Positions 9,915-24,155 are shown, counted from the stretch's first letter. The stretch: DNA of 64,000 nucleotides from Chamaelirium japonicum (GCA_947650365.1 OX393554.1:36179137-36243136), one strand, 5' to 3'. Numbers and translations: made by a program. Notes: generated from the letters alone by a model not told the origin.

Positions 9915-11761
9915 TGTTAGAATTAGTGAGGTCTACAGCTCATAAAAACCTATAGTTTAGCTATGTATGATTGATAGTATATGATTGCATATTGGTACGT
10001 ACCTTAGTACGTGTTCTGATTACAGAACAGAGAGCCATGGCTACATGGTAATCCACTTGAGTGGGAAACTCAAGGGACTGGTCCCATGTAACCTAAATAA
10101 GTTCGCAGCTCTGATTAAGGTTGGTCGCCCTATAAGGATAAGCTGTTGGGATGACAGAGCGTGGGTGTCTCCACCACGGTCATTACCAGGCACAATGTTG
10201 TTGGAAATAAATCCATGGTAGAGGCCCGCAGCGGAAGCAAAGTGAAGGTCCGAGGACCGAGAGCGGTGTACGTTACATATCAAAATTTTCATCGAAACGA
10301 TCTACATATGCGTGTATGAAACTAGCATGGCAACTACGCGAACCCCTAACGACGATCTAACGCAAAAGAACAATCTAGCATGAATGCATGTTCTAATTAT
10401 GTTAGATCTACTTGTTAGAGATCATACCTGCGTGCGGAATCTTTCACCGCGACAAATTTCTTCTTTGTTGATGGAGACGGGCTACGGATCTGCTCGACAT
10501 AGCTTCGGTGCTACGTGTGTGCACTAAGGAGAAACCCTAGGTTAGTGCAGAGACGCATGTAGTTATCCCTTGCCATAAGTGAACTTTGCTACATGGGTGC
10601 GATGCACCGGGACATGTTGCGAGTTGATTGGTTGACTTTACTAGGGGCATCCTCTGGTGACCTCGGTTAATAGTAAAATAACTTGTCAAGATCACTTAAG
10701 GAAGTGTCGCTAAGTCTCGCACACTAGAAATGGTCAATTTGGGGCATAAGGGTGTTTTGGTAAAAACACGCACAGCCAAGCCTCACTAGTGGCCGACCCT
10801 AGCTGTGGGAGACCTATGCAGGGCCGGCCCTTATATTCTGGGTATGAGAATCTCCAGTAATAGGGCCAGCCATAGGGATAAGATAGGGGTTTTGAATTGG
10901 TCAAAACAAGCCCTAAAAGTGGAGAAAACGGATAAAGATATGGAGAGATAAAGGGAGATTTTTGGGGAGATTTTTGGGGGATGAACTTATCCCCTTGGAG
11001 CCTTATCCAATGGGATAGGCCTGCCTTATATAAGGGGCTATAGGGGTCCAGCCATATATGATGGAAAACCAAACCCCCCCTCCCTAGATCTCCCCTTAGC
11101 TCTCTTCTTCTCTCCTCTCTCGTTTATCTCCCTCGCTTGCGCCATTGGATGCCGACTCGTCTTCCTCGTGTAGGGTTTCGTAAAAGGAAAAGGCTCGTTA
11201 GATGGAGGTACTCAGAGATCCATCGATGACGTACCGTGCATCGTGCGAGATCGGGTGAACTAGAAGACATCTCCCGCAAGCTTTTGCTGTCCAGAATTTG
11301 CAAAGAAAATCAGTATTGTTTCTGTGATTTCGGGATCTATAGAAGTCCAAACTAGGTAAAACTTGCTGCAAAAGTTGCGTATTGAAGTTGGCTATCTACA
11401 GTCCAAATTTCAGCCCAATCGGAGCTCGAAACAGAAAGTTATAGCCGTCGCACAAAATCTATATCAAGCAGATCCGAACCCGTCTCCATCAACAAAGAAG
11501 AAACTTATCGCGGTGAAAGAATCTGCACGCAGGTATGATCTCTAACATGTAGATCTAATATAGATAGAGCATGCATGCATGCTAGATTATTCTTTCGCGT
11601 TAGATCGATATTAGCGGTTCGCGTAGTTGCCATGCTAGATTCATGCACGCACGTATAGATCGTTTAGATGAAAATCTTGATATATAACGCACACCGCTCC
11701 CGATCTTCGGACCTTCACTTTGCTTCTGCTCCGGGCCTCTACCATGAATTTATATCCAACA
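9915..11761 (+). repeat. Left LTR of the Copia element, rearranged
   Basis: About 1.85 kb. It follows the right LTR for about 280 bp, then carries roughly 315 bp (about 10195-10510) that is the reverse complement of the LTR's own 3' terminus, starting precisely at TGTTGGAAAT, and then rejoins the right-LTR sequence at GCTACGTGTGTGCAC. About 0.7 kb found in the right LTR (16189-16900) and in the fragment at 1-1150 is absent here. The TATA-like sequence CTTATATAAGG is near 11026. Confidence 0.85.
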
Positions 11762-11763
11762 AT

Positions 11764-11775
11764 TGGTATCAGAGC
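11764..11775 (+). other. Primer binding site (initiator tRNA-Met)
   Basis: TGGTATCAGAGC lies two bases after the left LTR end. It is complementary to the 3' end of plant initiator methionine tRNA, the usual primer of Copia reverse transcription. Confidence 0.9.
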
Positions 11776-14700
11776 ACGCTAGTGGTGTGCGTTTCATGTT
11801 TTTTATGAAACCGTCATGTGCACGCATGAATAGTCTATGCCACCATCGGGGTTCTACGAGTAGATCATGCATATAGTACATATTATATGTTTTATGAATT
11901 GTTCTTGCAGGGCGCCACTTCTAAAAATTAATCTGGATATGTGATTGCTTGCTACCGGGGGTCGGACCCCATGCTGGCGAATATGTCTGGATGTGTTTTC
12001 TTCTGTATGTGGATAGGTTTTAAAGCCATAGTCGGGAAAGTTGTGGAGGTTGATCACCCTTGATTCCCAAGCTTTTTGCTAGGCTTGTTTTTCTTTTCTT
12101 TCTAGGAAATTGTATACGAGCGAGCATTTGCTCGAAGCGTACTAGTTCTTTTTCGGTTACAGATTAAAGAGGAGGACTTGTCGCAGAGATCCACCACCAG
12201 GAGGACGAGCGGAACCTTGTAGGACGATGGCAATTCGGCAAACTGTACACGATGACGGCAAAAGGGCAGAAAGCGTCAGGAGATCGTATACAGTGGCTTG
12301 CTCTGGATCGAGGAACCTTGCGAAGGAGATAGAGAGCCTGCGTTGTGCCAGTCAGGTTCAGGGATCGGACCCTGAACTTGATTCAGTTAAGTGGTTGTTT
12401 CTTTTAGTAGTTCTTTATATTTCTCGTAGAGAACCCTGATGCGATAATTTGATTATCTATGATAGAGGGATGCCCTTTCCCCTCGGGTACTAGAGACCTT
12501 AATTATTAGGATAGGATCCCACTAATGACACCTATTATTTAATTGATCATTGATGATAGTGTGAATTCCTCATATTTGGTTATGCCACCATTAGGTCAAC
12601 ACCCGATTAGTCGGGTGTGCCTATTTGGCCAACATCGAAACCTAGAATGAGTTGGAATTCTACTATGACATCATTCGTCAAATTTATAAGCGAGGCGCCA
12701 TGGTAGTGAAAGACATTTCCTGTCAGTCTGACCTTAGACTAGGCTCCAGAGCATTAGCGTGATAGCTAGGTTTGCAAAGCATCGATGTTCTTGATATATG
12801 TAATGTGACCCTTGAGTGGAGAAATCCACTCGAGGCAGGGACTATGATATTCCGAGATCGATTAATGCTTCGTGAAAGTCTTGAAATGCTAGTGGGAGTA
12901 TGGTATGACCAGGGTCTAGTGTATAGGTTGTCGTGACCTTAGTGTACACTCATACTTGCATAAAATAACCCTCAAATTTAATAAGGGATGCAAGAGAGGA
13001 CTTTTAGAGATCCCCTGGCCTCCATGGTCAATCACTTCGTGCTCGGGTGGGAGGACATAACTCAACAACCCCCTTGGGTGAAAGCTGTGTTTTTCCATGC
13101 CAAGCAACTTAGTGATCTCCCTCAGGATATGTCGATTACGGTGCTAAGAGTTCAAGCTTTACTCACCCTCGTGGGGGCCGTTTGAACCTCCGTTCCGTAA
13201 TTGCCTAGGCTCGTGGTTAAGTATCCGAAGTACACGTGAGGTATTCGTTGCGAAAACAATGGTGATCACGTGGTATTGGCCAAAAGATAACCATGGTTCA
13301 TCAAAGTCCTTAGTTGGCAGATTTGAATAGGGTCAAGGGAAAGACCCGTGTAAGAGGAAGACCTGCACACTGCCCCCTCGAACAGGTGTAGCCGATTCTG
13401 AGACCTTACATATATGGTTAAATTAATCTATAGAGGTGTCTTCGCTGTGAGGGTAGCGCTGACATTTGAATATAATTAGCTTATTTTAAAAATCCATAAA
13501 ATAAGTTTTTCTGCATTCGTTTTCATTCAACCATATAGTTCCCCTATCCGCTATCCCATAAGAGAACTAGTTATCAGGTCTCTAACTACGTAGAGTGGAA
13601 GCGCTTTCTTTAGCTTATGCATAGGGTAGTAAACGTACATTGGCTTCCAATCTTAATATCCTTGTACCAGACCTAATAGGTCCAGATATCACTAGGGCAC
13701 TAACTATGGCATATAACGACTAGCGAGAGTCTAAGGAGATGTGCAAGTGCTATGTTATAGCAGACTTGCAGACAACTCTTTAGAAGCAAGTCAGAGATAT
13801 GCCGGGTCTTCTGAAATAAAGTCTTACTTGCATTAGATGTCAGAGAGGTGAGGTTTATAGACTCATCTCTTTTCTATCAAGATATTTGTCGGTACCGAGA
13901 TTTCTAAGGGTATGCCTATTCGGGAACACATCTATGAGTTCCAGATCGAACTAGATTCCAAAGACATGGTGCCAGATGACGAGGTGGTGGAAGACGTCTG
14001 TCTTGCATCCTTGTTTGGAACCTTCGAAGGCGTTGTCAGAGCTTTAGCTTTAACAAGCTAGAGATGATAAACGCAGAACTTCTAAGAAGATTTCTAAGAG
14101 ACAAAGGATGGGATCAAGATTAAAGGCAATACCTTTAGTGCTTAACTTAGGTCTTCTTTAGAAGAACCTGAGGGAGTAACTTATGAGAGATCGAAAAACT
14201 ATTCTAGTGCAGAAACTAATGTGGACTCCTAAGTTTTGTAACACCAATGACGGAAGTATTTCCGCTATGGCGAGTGTAGGGGGTATTTGAAGATTGAGTA
14301 TGGACTCAGGGTGTTAGGGGTTAAGTCACTATTTAGTAGTAGTTCTTTTGCTTCTTGGAATGTAGACTTCGAATCTACAGAGATTCAAAGAACGCAAAAG
14401 GCTACGTTATGGTGAAGTGATCCTAACATAGGTACTGATGCTATAGGCCGCTGCGGATGCTGTAAGCTATGTTATCTTAGTCTTTCCGAAATAAGGATTT
14501 TGATCTTTAGAGATTTCGCTCTGTTTTCTCCTCGGTAAATAAAGTTTTTAGTTTTAGACAGCACCGTAGGTGTGTATCTTATACTAAATAGATAGCTTCA
14601 TTCCTAGAGGAATATATCAGAATAATCTCTTTGTATTTTAGTGACCCTTTTAGTAATTCGAAAATAGATTTTATGACAGCTTCCAGATTACACTCATAGG

Positions 14701-15906
14701 CTAGATTGTTAACAAGAGAGAAGGGATTGACTATGTCAAAACCTTCTCGCCGGTAGCTATGCCTAAGTCTATTTTGGGTTCTCTTAATCCATCACAGCCC
14801 ATTATAGTTGGGAGATCTGGATGATGGATGTCAAGACAGTTATTCCCTAATGGGAATTTGGAAAGAACATATGGATTATGCAGCCCCAAACTTTGTGTCA
14901 GTAGGTTAGGAAGATATAGAATGCAAGTTGCATATGTCCATTTATAGACTAATGCAAGCATCCAAATTGGAATATCTATTTTGATCAAGGGAATCCGCTC
15001 ACACGGATTTAATCAGAATGAGGATAAACAAAGTGTGTACAAGAAAAGTGAAAAAGCTACAAGGGTATACTTAGTACTTTACGTTAACGATATCTACTTA
15101 TTAAAAATGACGTAGGAATATTGTTTACGGTAAATGTTAGTAGTCATCATAATTCGATGTGAAAGATCCTAGTGAGGCGAGTTATATTCTGGGAATCAAG
15201 GTAACTCGAGATTACCAAAGCAAGATTCTCTTGCTATCACAGGCTACGTATGAAGATAAGATTCTAGCCAGATTCGATTTATGAGGCTAGATATCTATTG
15301 CGCAACAGGAATGATGGGTCAGTTTCAGTCGAACATGGGTCTAGATCTCTGGACCGATGTGAAGGGTATACTCAGAAATTCTCATCAAGTAAGGATTGTG
15401 AGTTAGCTTGCACTTCACAGGTCTTGATATCGATTGGACGCACAAGGTCTGACTTTGGTGTTAGATGTATGTTCCAAAGAATTGATTTCAGGAATTGTTT
15501 TGGGATTAGAAGCGGTAGTTGGTAGAGTGTGAAGCAAGAATGCATCACAGACTCTACCACAGTGGCTTAGCACGTTGTTGCATGCGAGGTAGTATATCAG
15601 GTGGTATGGCTTAGGAAGTTCTTAGAGAACTTGGGACGCATACTAGAAGCTCAGTTATCTGTTGTTGTAACAGAAGAGCGGTAAGAAAGGTCCAAGGAGA
15701 CTAGGCACCACCGTTAGGGAAAACCCATCAAGTACAAACTCCACTTGATTTGACAGTTAAAGGAGGAAATGCAAGTAGCGGTACTGAAGTGGAATCTACA
15801 GATAATGTTGCCAATTCCATTAGAGAATTCCTGCAAAGGTTTTTGGGCAACATGTAGAAGCTACAGAGCTCAACACCGTTATTTCTCGTTATACCTAGTG
15901 GGAGAT

Positions 15907-18108
15907 TGTTAGAATTGGTGAGGTCTACAGCTCATAAAAACCTATAGTTTAGCTATGTATGGTTGATAGTATATGATTGCATATTGATATGTACCTTAGT
16001 ACGTGTTCTGATTACAGAACAGAGTGTCATGGCTATATGGTAATCCACTTGAGTGGGAGACTCAAGGGACTGGTTCAATGTAACCTAAATATGTTCGCAG
16101 CTCTGATTAGGGTTGGTCGTCCTATTAGAATAAACTATTGGGATGACAGAGCATGGGTGTCTCCACCACAGTTATTACCAGGCACAGTGTATAGGGCCGA
16201 ACGGAACCAACACGGTGCACAGATCGGTAAGTAGACACCGGTGCACTAAGCCGTGTTTCTGCTTAGGATAAAACGGTCCTAAATCCTGAGGAACCATGTC
16301 TGGTAGACTAACCAGTTGTGTGGTGCTTTGGTGTACCAATGTGTGAGGATCCGGATGCAGTGATCCAAAACCACCGTGTACTAGGTTACCCGGCTGGCGT
16401 TGCATCAGCATGTCACTCATGCAGGTCATCAGTTGGATTGGTGACGGATCCAGTTGCTCGTTAGAGTAATCGGAGGTACGATGTATATAGTCAACCTGGA
16501 AGGAACCGAGTTATATGAGCACTCGAGTCTGACGGTATTCTCCACCGCTCGAGTTGCATCATGGCACCAGATGGAGGGACAACGGGTTTACCATACTAAG
16601 CGGAGAGCAGGGGTATAAGGGAGAACATAGAAGTCTGGGGGAATTGGAGTACAGCCTGCGTCGCAGTCTGGGTGGCCACGCAGGTTAACTCAGACTCAGA
16701 GGATCGATGGTACACTTGGGTAATATGTCGATCGAGTCTGAGTTGGAAGCCATGAACCCTGGTCCCTGAAGGTTCCACCTTATCGACATTATGTACGGTC
16801 CTAGTACCATCTCCTCGAAACACAGGACACAGTAAGAGGAAGCGAGTAGTTCAAACCTAAGCTCCGTGATTGCTTCGTACTAGTGCACGGTAGATGCGTA
16901 GCTACGTGTGTGCACTAAGGAGAAACCCTAGGTTAGTGCAGAGACGCATGTAGTTATCCCTCGCCATAAGTGAACTTTGCTATATGGGTGCGATGCACCG
17001 GGACATGTTGCGAGTTGACTGGTTGACTTTACTAGGGGAATCCTCCGGTGACCTTAGTAAATAGTAAAGTAACTTGTCAAGATCACTTAAGGAAGAGTCG
17101 CTAAGTCTCGCACACTAGAAATGGTCAATTTGTAGCATAAGGGCATTTTGGTAAAAATATGCACAGCCAAGCCTTACTAGTGGCCGACCCTAGCTGTGGG
17201 AGACCCATGCAGGGCCGGCCCCTATATTCTGGGGATGAGAATCTCTAGTAATAGGGCCGGCCATAGGGATAAGATAAGGGTTTTGAATTGGTCAAAACAA
17301 GCCCTAAAAGTTGAGAAAACGGATAAAGAGATGGAGAGATAAAGGGAGATTTTTGGGCATGAACTTATCCCCTTGGAGCCTTATCCAAGGGGATAGGTCA
17401 GCCTTATATAAGGGGCTATAGGGGGCCGGCCATATATGATGGAAAATCGAACCCCTCCTCCCTAGATCTCTCCCTAGCTCTCTTCTCCTCTCCTCTCTCG
17501 TTTCTCTCCCTTGCTTGCGCCATTGGATGGCGACTCGTCTTCCTCGCGTAGGGTTTCATAGAAGGAGAAGGCTCATCGGATGGAGGCACTCAGAGATCCA
17601 TCGATGTGGTGCCGTGCATCATGCAAGATTGGGTGAACTAGAAGGCATCTCCCGCAAGCTTTTGTTGTCCAGAATCTGCATAGAAAATCAGTGTTGTTTC
17701 TATGATTCTGAGAGCTTTAGAAGTCCAAACGAGGTGAAACTTGTTTCACAAGTTGCGTCTTGAAGTTGGAAACCTGCAGTCCAAATTTCAGCCCAATTGA
17801 AGTTCGAAGAAGAAAGTTATGGCCATCGCATCAAAGCTATATCAAGCAGATCTGAGTCCGTCTCCATCGACAAGAAGAAACTTGTCGCGGTGAAAGAATC
17901 CGTACGCAGGTATGATCTCTAACAAGTAGATCTAGCATAGATAGAACATGCATGTATGCTAGATTATTCTTTCGTGTTAGATCGACGTTAGAGGTTCTTG
18001 TAGTTGCCATGCTAGATTTATACATGCACGTGTAGATCGTTTCGATGAAAATCTTGACATTTAACGCACACCGCTCACGGTCTTCGGACCTTCACTTTAT
18101 TTCCAACA
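15907..18108 (+). repeat. Right LTR of the Copia element
   Basis: About 2.2 kb, TGTTAGAATT to TTCCAACA, preceded by the purine tract. It keeps the segment 16189-16900 that the left LTR lacks, so it probably shows the ancestral layout. A TATA-like CTTATATAAGG is near 17403. Confidence 0.85.
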
Positions 18109-18347
18109 CCAATGCCACAACCGTCGTTGCCGAAATCCATCCCCAAGAAGCCGAAAGAATAAAGAAGCCTTTGAGACTTAGCCATCGCCGTTCGAGAAGA
18201 AAATCAAGCCAACGCCAAAGCAAAAGCCATTGCAAGAAGCTGAAGCAAAAGCACCGGTAAAGCCCACGCCAAAGCAACGTACGTTCCCAAGCCAAGCAAC
18301 TACGACGGTCATAAGCAAAGCACCGCACGTTCTAGCCAATACGATGC

Positions 18348-20540
18348 TGTGGCCACTGAAATAGCCCACGGGTCGAATCCGACCCGCACACACGAAATTG
18401 GCCCGCACACAACGGCCCACGAGTCAAACCCGACCTGCATGTGCAAACACGGCCCGCACACAACGGCCCGCATGCAAACTTGGCCCGCACACAACGGCCC
18501 GCATGCGAACTCGGCCCGCACACAACGGCTCGCATGCAAACTTGGCCCGCACACAACGGCCCACACACAACGGCCCGCATGCGAACTCGGCCAGCACACA
18601 ACGGCTCGCATGCGAACTCGGCTCGCACACAATGGCCCATATATAAAACGAACCTGACTCAAAGCAAACGGGCCCCGTCGGACCCGTAACCCGAACTCAA
18701 AAAGGGGCCCACCGGCCCCCCCTTCTTAGAAACCTTGCCCCCTCCCCATGGGGAGGTGTGGCCGGCCATAAAGGGAAAATAAAAAGAAAAGAAAAATTAA
18801 AAGAAAAGAAAAAGAAAAAGAAAAGAAAAGAAAACCCTAACCACCTCGATGCGGGGGGAGGTGACGTGGACGTCTACGCAACCGTAGATCCATGACAATC
18901 CCTCGATCCGACGGACAAGATGACATCGTGTCGCCATGCAATCAGAAGGTGCAAAGATGACGACGTATCTTCAAAGATCAAGTCACATCTTGCCCATAAC
19001 CATCCCTACAAAAAAGGAAGGCATCAAGGTTGTTTCCCCCAAATAAAGAAACAATATCTTGATGGTTATGAAGGGAGATATTGGATACAACCAAAAGATT
19101 GCAGCCATATCTCTCTCAACCTCCCCTCTTTGCCTATAAATAGAAGGGGTGGGGGAAGGCATCAAAGGTCGAAAGCTGAAGACAAAAGGGCTCTGCAAAA
19201 AGGAGCTCCAATGCTTGAAGACCGAAGGCTTCACGAGACACGGCAAGCGCATCCTACGGGAACACTTAGCCTATCTAGTCCTCATCAATGTGAAGACCTT
19301 GCACTCGAAGATCAACCTTCGACTCCTCGCACGAAGAAGAAAGCCCAGAGAAGAAGATCCGGAGTCGTCGTCATCCCGACTTCTCCAACGATCTTCATCA
19401 ACTCCGAAGACGCCATAAGCAAATGCTGGAGAAGGAGATCGAAGCCGACAACAACCATCGTCTTTTACAAAGGCGTCGACTCCACGCACGAAGAAGAAAT
19501 CTTGGAAAAGAAGGCCTAAAGTCGGTGCTACCCCTGTCATCTTCATCAATAAAAGCCGATACTACAACCGTCGCACGGAGATCGGTGCTACCCTGCCGTC
19601 TTTATCAACAAAAATCGACACTACAACCGTCGCACGGAGATCGATGTTACCCCAGCCGTTTTCATCAACAAAAGCTGATGCTACAATCGTCGCACGAAGA
19701 TCGGCGCTACCCCCGCCGTCTTCAAAAGAAACCTTCAACTCCGATCATGCCAAAGAAGCTCGGAGAAGAAGAGAAGCTAAGCCGATGCCACAACTGTCGA
19801 GGAAGCCGGAAGAATAAAGAAGCCTTGAAGAAGTAGCCATCACCGTTTGAGAAGAAGATCGAGTCAAAGCTAAAGCCAAAACCAACGCAAGAAGCCAAAG
19901 CAAAAGCACCGGTAAAGCCCGTGCCAAAGCTACGCACGTGCCAAAGCCAAGCAACTACGACGGTCATGAGCAAAGCACCGCACGTTCTAACCGATACGAC
20001 GCAAAGTCCGGAAGAACTAAAGCATCGCAAGCCTCTACCCGTCTACGTTCAAGCACAAGCACCAAAGCAAAGCAAAAGCCAGAGCCACGCCAAAGCAACA
20101 CCAAAGCCGAAAGCCAAAAGCCAAAGCCAAAGCCGACGCCAAAAGCACGATCGACGTCGCGAACTGACGATCAAGGACGCCGAGGTCTAGCAAGGATCGA
20201 GGAAGACACGAAGACCGAGGAACGAGGAACGAAGCCCAAAACCTCCCTAGCCGAGAAAGTACGAAGCACGGACGGGACAAAAGCAACGGCCAATACTCCT
20301 TAGCCTCTCAAGAAACCCTCACCCTGTAAAGACCTCTGTTCTAGGCAACCCCTTCAGAGCTCTCGCACGAATACCACGTGGAGACGTGGATCAAAGGGAC
20401 CCTCCAGAGGATCTCTCCCACAATCTCCTGATCAAATATTCACTGCACCCGGCTCACCACCCCCGAGTCCCCGGGTCCCAGCATCTGTAATCTTCGTGTG
20501 TTTGCAATAAAGACGACCCTGATCTTTTTCTGCACATACA
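18348..20540 (+). repeat. 5' LTR of the Tat-like element
   Basis: About 2.19 kb. Contains a GC-rich minisatellite (about 18430-18640, built of GGCCCGCACACAACGGCCCG-type units), a TATA box TATAAATAG at 19135, a 60-bp minisatellite near 19530-19720, a low-complexity CCAAAGC-rich tract, and AATAAAGACGACC near the end as probable poly(A) signal. Confidence 0.85.
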
Positions 20541-20612
20541 GATTTTTGGCACGTCCGGTGGGACATCCTCTTCTTTCATCCATACGTCTGAAGGAGTTGC
20601 TTCAAGTTCGCC

Positions 20613-22469
20613 ATGGCCGGGACGAACGATGATATGTTTGCTCCAACAAGCCTTTCACCTATCGTTGAGTCTCCACTACTCCAACATGGCGATCCAAAAA
20701 ACCCGGAGGATGACGTTCCCCCGGCAGTACGCGTCTACACTCGGCGTACTTGAACCCTCACGGATGTCTTCATGCCAGAAACCGCTGCCGAAGACACTCG
20801 TCAAAGCACCGAGGAGGCCTTGGTACATGAAGAAACGAGCCTCGATCCTGGAACCTCTATCCAGAAATTTGGGGAGGATCAGCCCCAACCCCGAGCCCGT
20901 TCGGGTTCTTTAGCGGATTTTATACCTCCTTTGCAGAGGTAAACGTTCATCATCAAGCAGAAGCAAGTTGGTGCAACTACGTCTCCGACGATGACGGCGA
21001 GGATATAGGCATGCAACATCGAGACGTCCTGCATCATCATCCTCCGTTCGCTCTCCAACTCCAAGTTATGCAAATGGGTGAACACATGGCGCAAATCACT
21101 CGACTGATGAAGGAGAAGGATCGTCACATCAACACCTTGCTTCAAAGGCTAAGTGCGAGGGATGCTACAGTGTTCAGCCAACCTCCTGCTTCTCCAGTAG
21201 CTGCTCCAGCTCCGTCTTTAACTCCTGCTCCTGCAGAGGTTGTTCCGATAATTCTAGTGACTACTCCCATACTTTCCTCGGCTCTCGTCCCAGCGGAAGT
21301 CATCTCGCCAGTACCAGTCTCAGTGGCTATACAGCCTCCGGCGATAGCAACGATGAATTCCCAGCAAATACAAGCATTGGTGGTCGACATGATGCGTTCC
21401 CACGGAGGTAGTCTTCCTCTGATCACGGCAACATACTCGAAGCCTTACACCGTGAGAATCCAGCAGCTGCGCTTCCCTATCGGGTTCTAACCACCAAAGT
21501 TCCAGTACTTCGACGGGAAGGGCAATCCAAGGCAACACATTGCCCACTTTGTCGAAAACTTGCAACAACGCCGGCACATACGACGACGAGATGGTGAAGC
21601 AGTTCGTTCGCACCCTCAAAGGTAATGCTTTCAATTGGTATGTTGATCTTCCTCTAGAATCCATCGACAGCTAGGATCAAATAGAGAGGGAGTTTCTCAA
21701 CTGCTTCTACAGCACTCAGTGCATTGTCAGCATGACCGAGCTTACTGCCACCAAGTAAAGGAAGGATGAGCCGGTGATCAACTACATCGATCGTTGGAGA
21801 AACCTTGCGCTAAACTCGCGAGATCGCTTGTCTGAAGACTCGGCCATCGAGTTGTGCACCCAAGACATACACTGGGGTTTGCTCTACATCCTCAAAGGGA
21901 TCAAGCCTTGGTCCTTTGAAGAATTGGCAACTCGGGCTCACGACATGGAGCTCAGTTTAGCAAATCACGGGGACTCAAAGGCCAAAGACTTCCTAAAGGT
22001 GAAAAAAGAGGACGAACCGGCGGCATCAAAGCAAGTCAACGTCACCGACCTCGCTTCAACTTCCAAACCACTCAAGATTGGTGGCAAGTCGGACAAAGGC
22101 AAAGGGGCCGCCATACCACCTCCTCAGCCTCAACGGCCACCAAGGATGACTCTCGAGGAGCTTGAAGCTAAGGAGTATCCCTTCCCAGACTCGAAAGTTT
22201 CCTCTATGTTCGATCAGTTGATGCAAGAAAAGATGATCGAGCTTCCGCCACCAAAAAGGCCAGAACAAGCACATCGAGTCAACGATCCACTCTTCTGCAA
22301 ATACCACCGGATGGTCAGCCATCCCATCGAGAAGTGCTTTGTCTTCAAAGATAAGATCATGGCACTCACCAAGCAAGGAATAATCGAGATCAACTCTAGT
22401 GACGTCGTCGAGTCAAATATGATGTCAACCACCTTCGACTCCTGCCCGCCAGTGCTGATTGCTCCATAA
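20613..22469 (+). pseudogene. gag region of the Tat-like element
   Basis: Starts MAGTNDDMFAPTSLSPIVES about 70 bp after the LTR. Later parts carry blocks typical of Tat gag: YIDRWRNLALNSRDRLSED, AIELCTQDIHWGLLYILKGI, EELATRAHDMELSLA, then EYPFPDSKVSSMFDQLMQEK and the C-terminal CKYHRMVSHPIEKCFVFKDK, a zinc-knuckle-like motif. Nucleocapsid and capsid function for the element RNA is known for the family. Broken in several places; treated as a fossil. Confidence 0.8.
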
Positions 22470-24150
22470 AGCACTTCAGTAAGGTTGCACATCGTCTGTC
22501 AAAAACTGATGGTAAAACCAGCTCCAAGAAGACGATGACGGCATGATCCTGCAGTGCCCAAGGTCAAATCCTCACTGCCTTGAAGGCAAACCGCCTCTCG
22601 TGTAAACGCTCCCTCTTCCAAACGAAGCAACGTCCCAGCATGTGCTCAAAACAAGAAACGAGCAAAGAGATCCTGAAGTCAGCCTGCTAGGCCAGCCATC
22701 AGGTAAGTTCGACTTCTACGTCTTCTACTCCAAGCCTCTTTCGATCCCAATGAAAGAAATCATGCCAACCAGCTGGGGATCAGAAGATAAGTTGGTAGAG
22801 CCTCCAAAAGAGCAAGTCCTTCCGATCAAATAAGAGCCTTCGGTCACAGCACCAATTCCTCACCCTGGCGAGGAAGATCTTTTTGATAAAAACACATGGG
22901 CTATGACGCCTCAAAGGAGAAGGCCACGACGATCAAACTACCAGATAGCACGTCTGACCAACTACGAGCAAGATCGGGCGACAATAAAACTCCCCAAAAG
23001 AAAGACCTTTAAGGAAAAGAGTGAAGCTCCAGAAAGAAAGACGTCCAACGTACCTCCAGCAAGTCCGAAAAATCTTCTCCAGCAAACATGCCCAGAGCTG
23101 GTGACACTCCAGGAGTTCTTTCCCAATCACTTCGTCGAAGCTGATCAAAACTTCAAGGTTTCCTGCTGCATGATGGAAGTTCATCAAGTGCTCCAGGAAG
23201 ACGATAAAGAAGGCAGCTCCAATATTAAAAGCATGGAGAGAAGCATCGCCGCCAACGGTAAGCCGTGCAACGAGGCTGAAGCACATCTTGCTGATGTCAA
23301 GTTCCACCAAGTCAAAGACCCCGTTGCAGAAGTTCCTCCAACAAAAGCTCCACGAGCCCAGAAAGTCAAAGCAGCCGCGAGGGATAAAACCTCTCAACTT
23401 GCAAAACCAATGACCTCCTCCGGCCAGACGGTGCACAAAGACAAAGAAGCACCAGCATCAAAATTGAAAATTCACATTAACTTCAGATCAAGTTCAATGC
23501 CACATGTTCCGTTGCCTGCTCAAGCTGCGTCAGTCCTGTGGCTCGCACCTCAATGGCTTCGCAAGCCAGGACTATCGCCTTCCACTCCAGCAAAGGAACC
23601 ATCGTCACCATTCTCTAAGGCTAACTTCATCACTTTGCAAGAGATGACACTATCGTTACATGGTCTGTTGCATGCATCGAGCTCAACTGAGTCTTCCGAG
23701 TACACCAGCTCTGAATGACTCGCAATCAAGCTAGAAAACACTCAGGGGTAAAACTCCACCGAGTTGATGTTCAAATCAAGCCACAACAAAGAAAGCACGG
23801 TGCACATGGGTTCACTACCCTCAATTGCAATTCCACTTCACCTGACAAAGACTCAAGCACGCCTCCGCAAAATCGGCGAACAAATTCTTCCAAATCGTGC
23901 GAGGCATCGGCTCCAGTTAAACTCCAGCAATCATCAAAACACCAATCAAGAAGATCTTCACTTCTAACTACATTGAAGCAAAAAAGGCAGACGACAATTG
24001 CGAACCAGTGACGACTCTGCCTACCAGCGGCAAGTCCCTCAAAAGGTACTTTGCCTGGCGCAAGGTTACCCCCCTTGCCCAAAAAAAAAAAAGAATAAAG
24101 GAACTACGAGTGACTTGATCCCTCTCAGTAGGGTACGTAGGCAGCCTGTA
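22470..24150 (+). other. Post-gag open region of the Tat-like element, no known domain
   Basis: Contains a long open stretch 22903-23718 (271 codons), rich in Lys, Pro and Ser, following the gag fragment. It has no protease or polymerase motifs that I can see. It may be the remains of the region between gag and the missing pol. Confidence 0.4.
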
Positions 24151-24155
24151 AAGGT

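Larger units (their letters stand above)
9915..18108 (+). mobile_element. Ty1/copia element, two LTRs, heavily broken inside
   Basis: The left LTR is 9915-11761 and the right LTR 15907-18108. Both start TGTTAGAATT and end CCAACA. Flanks CCAAC (9910-9914) and CCAAT (18109-18113) form a 5-bp duplication with one change. The internal 4.1 kb starts with the initiator-tRNA-Met primer site and ends with a purine tract AGTGGGAGA, both typical of plant Copia. Remnants of gag and of reverse transcriptase and RNase H (TSEASYILGI-like and YVNDIYLL-like words near 15060-15250) are readable. The pol region is broken in many places. By eye the first 180 bp of the LTRs differ at roughly 5-6%, so it is not recent. 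Confidence 0.85.

Noticed and set aside
18309-18662. Cysteine-rich repeat peptide (CGPLCAGRVRMRAVVCGP type) on the minus strand, also at 27287-27781
   Set aside because: It looks like a Cys-rich secreted peptide but is only the translation of the LTR minisatellite, open in several frames at once.
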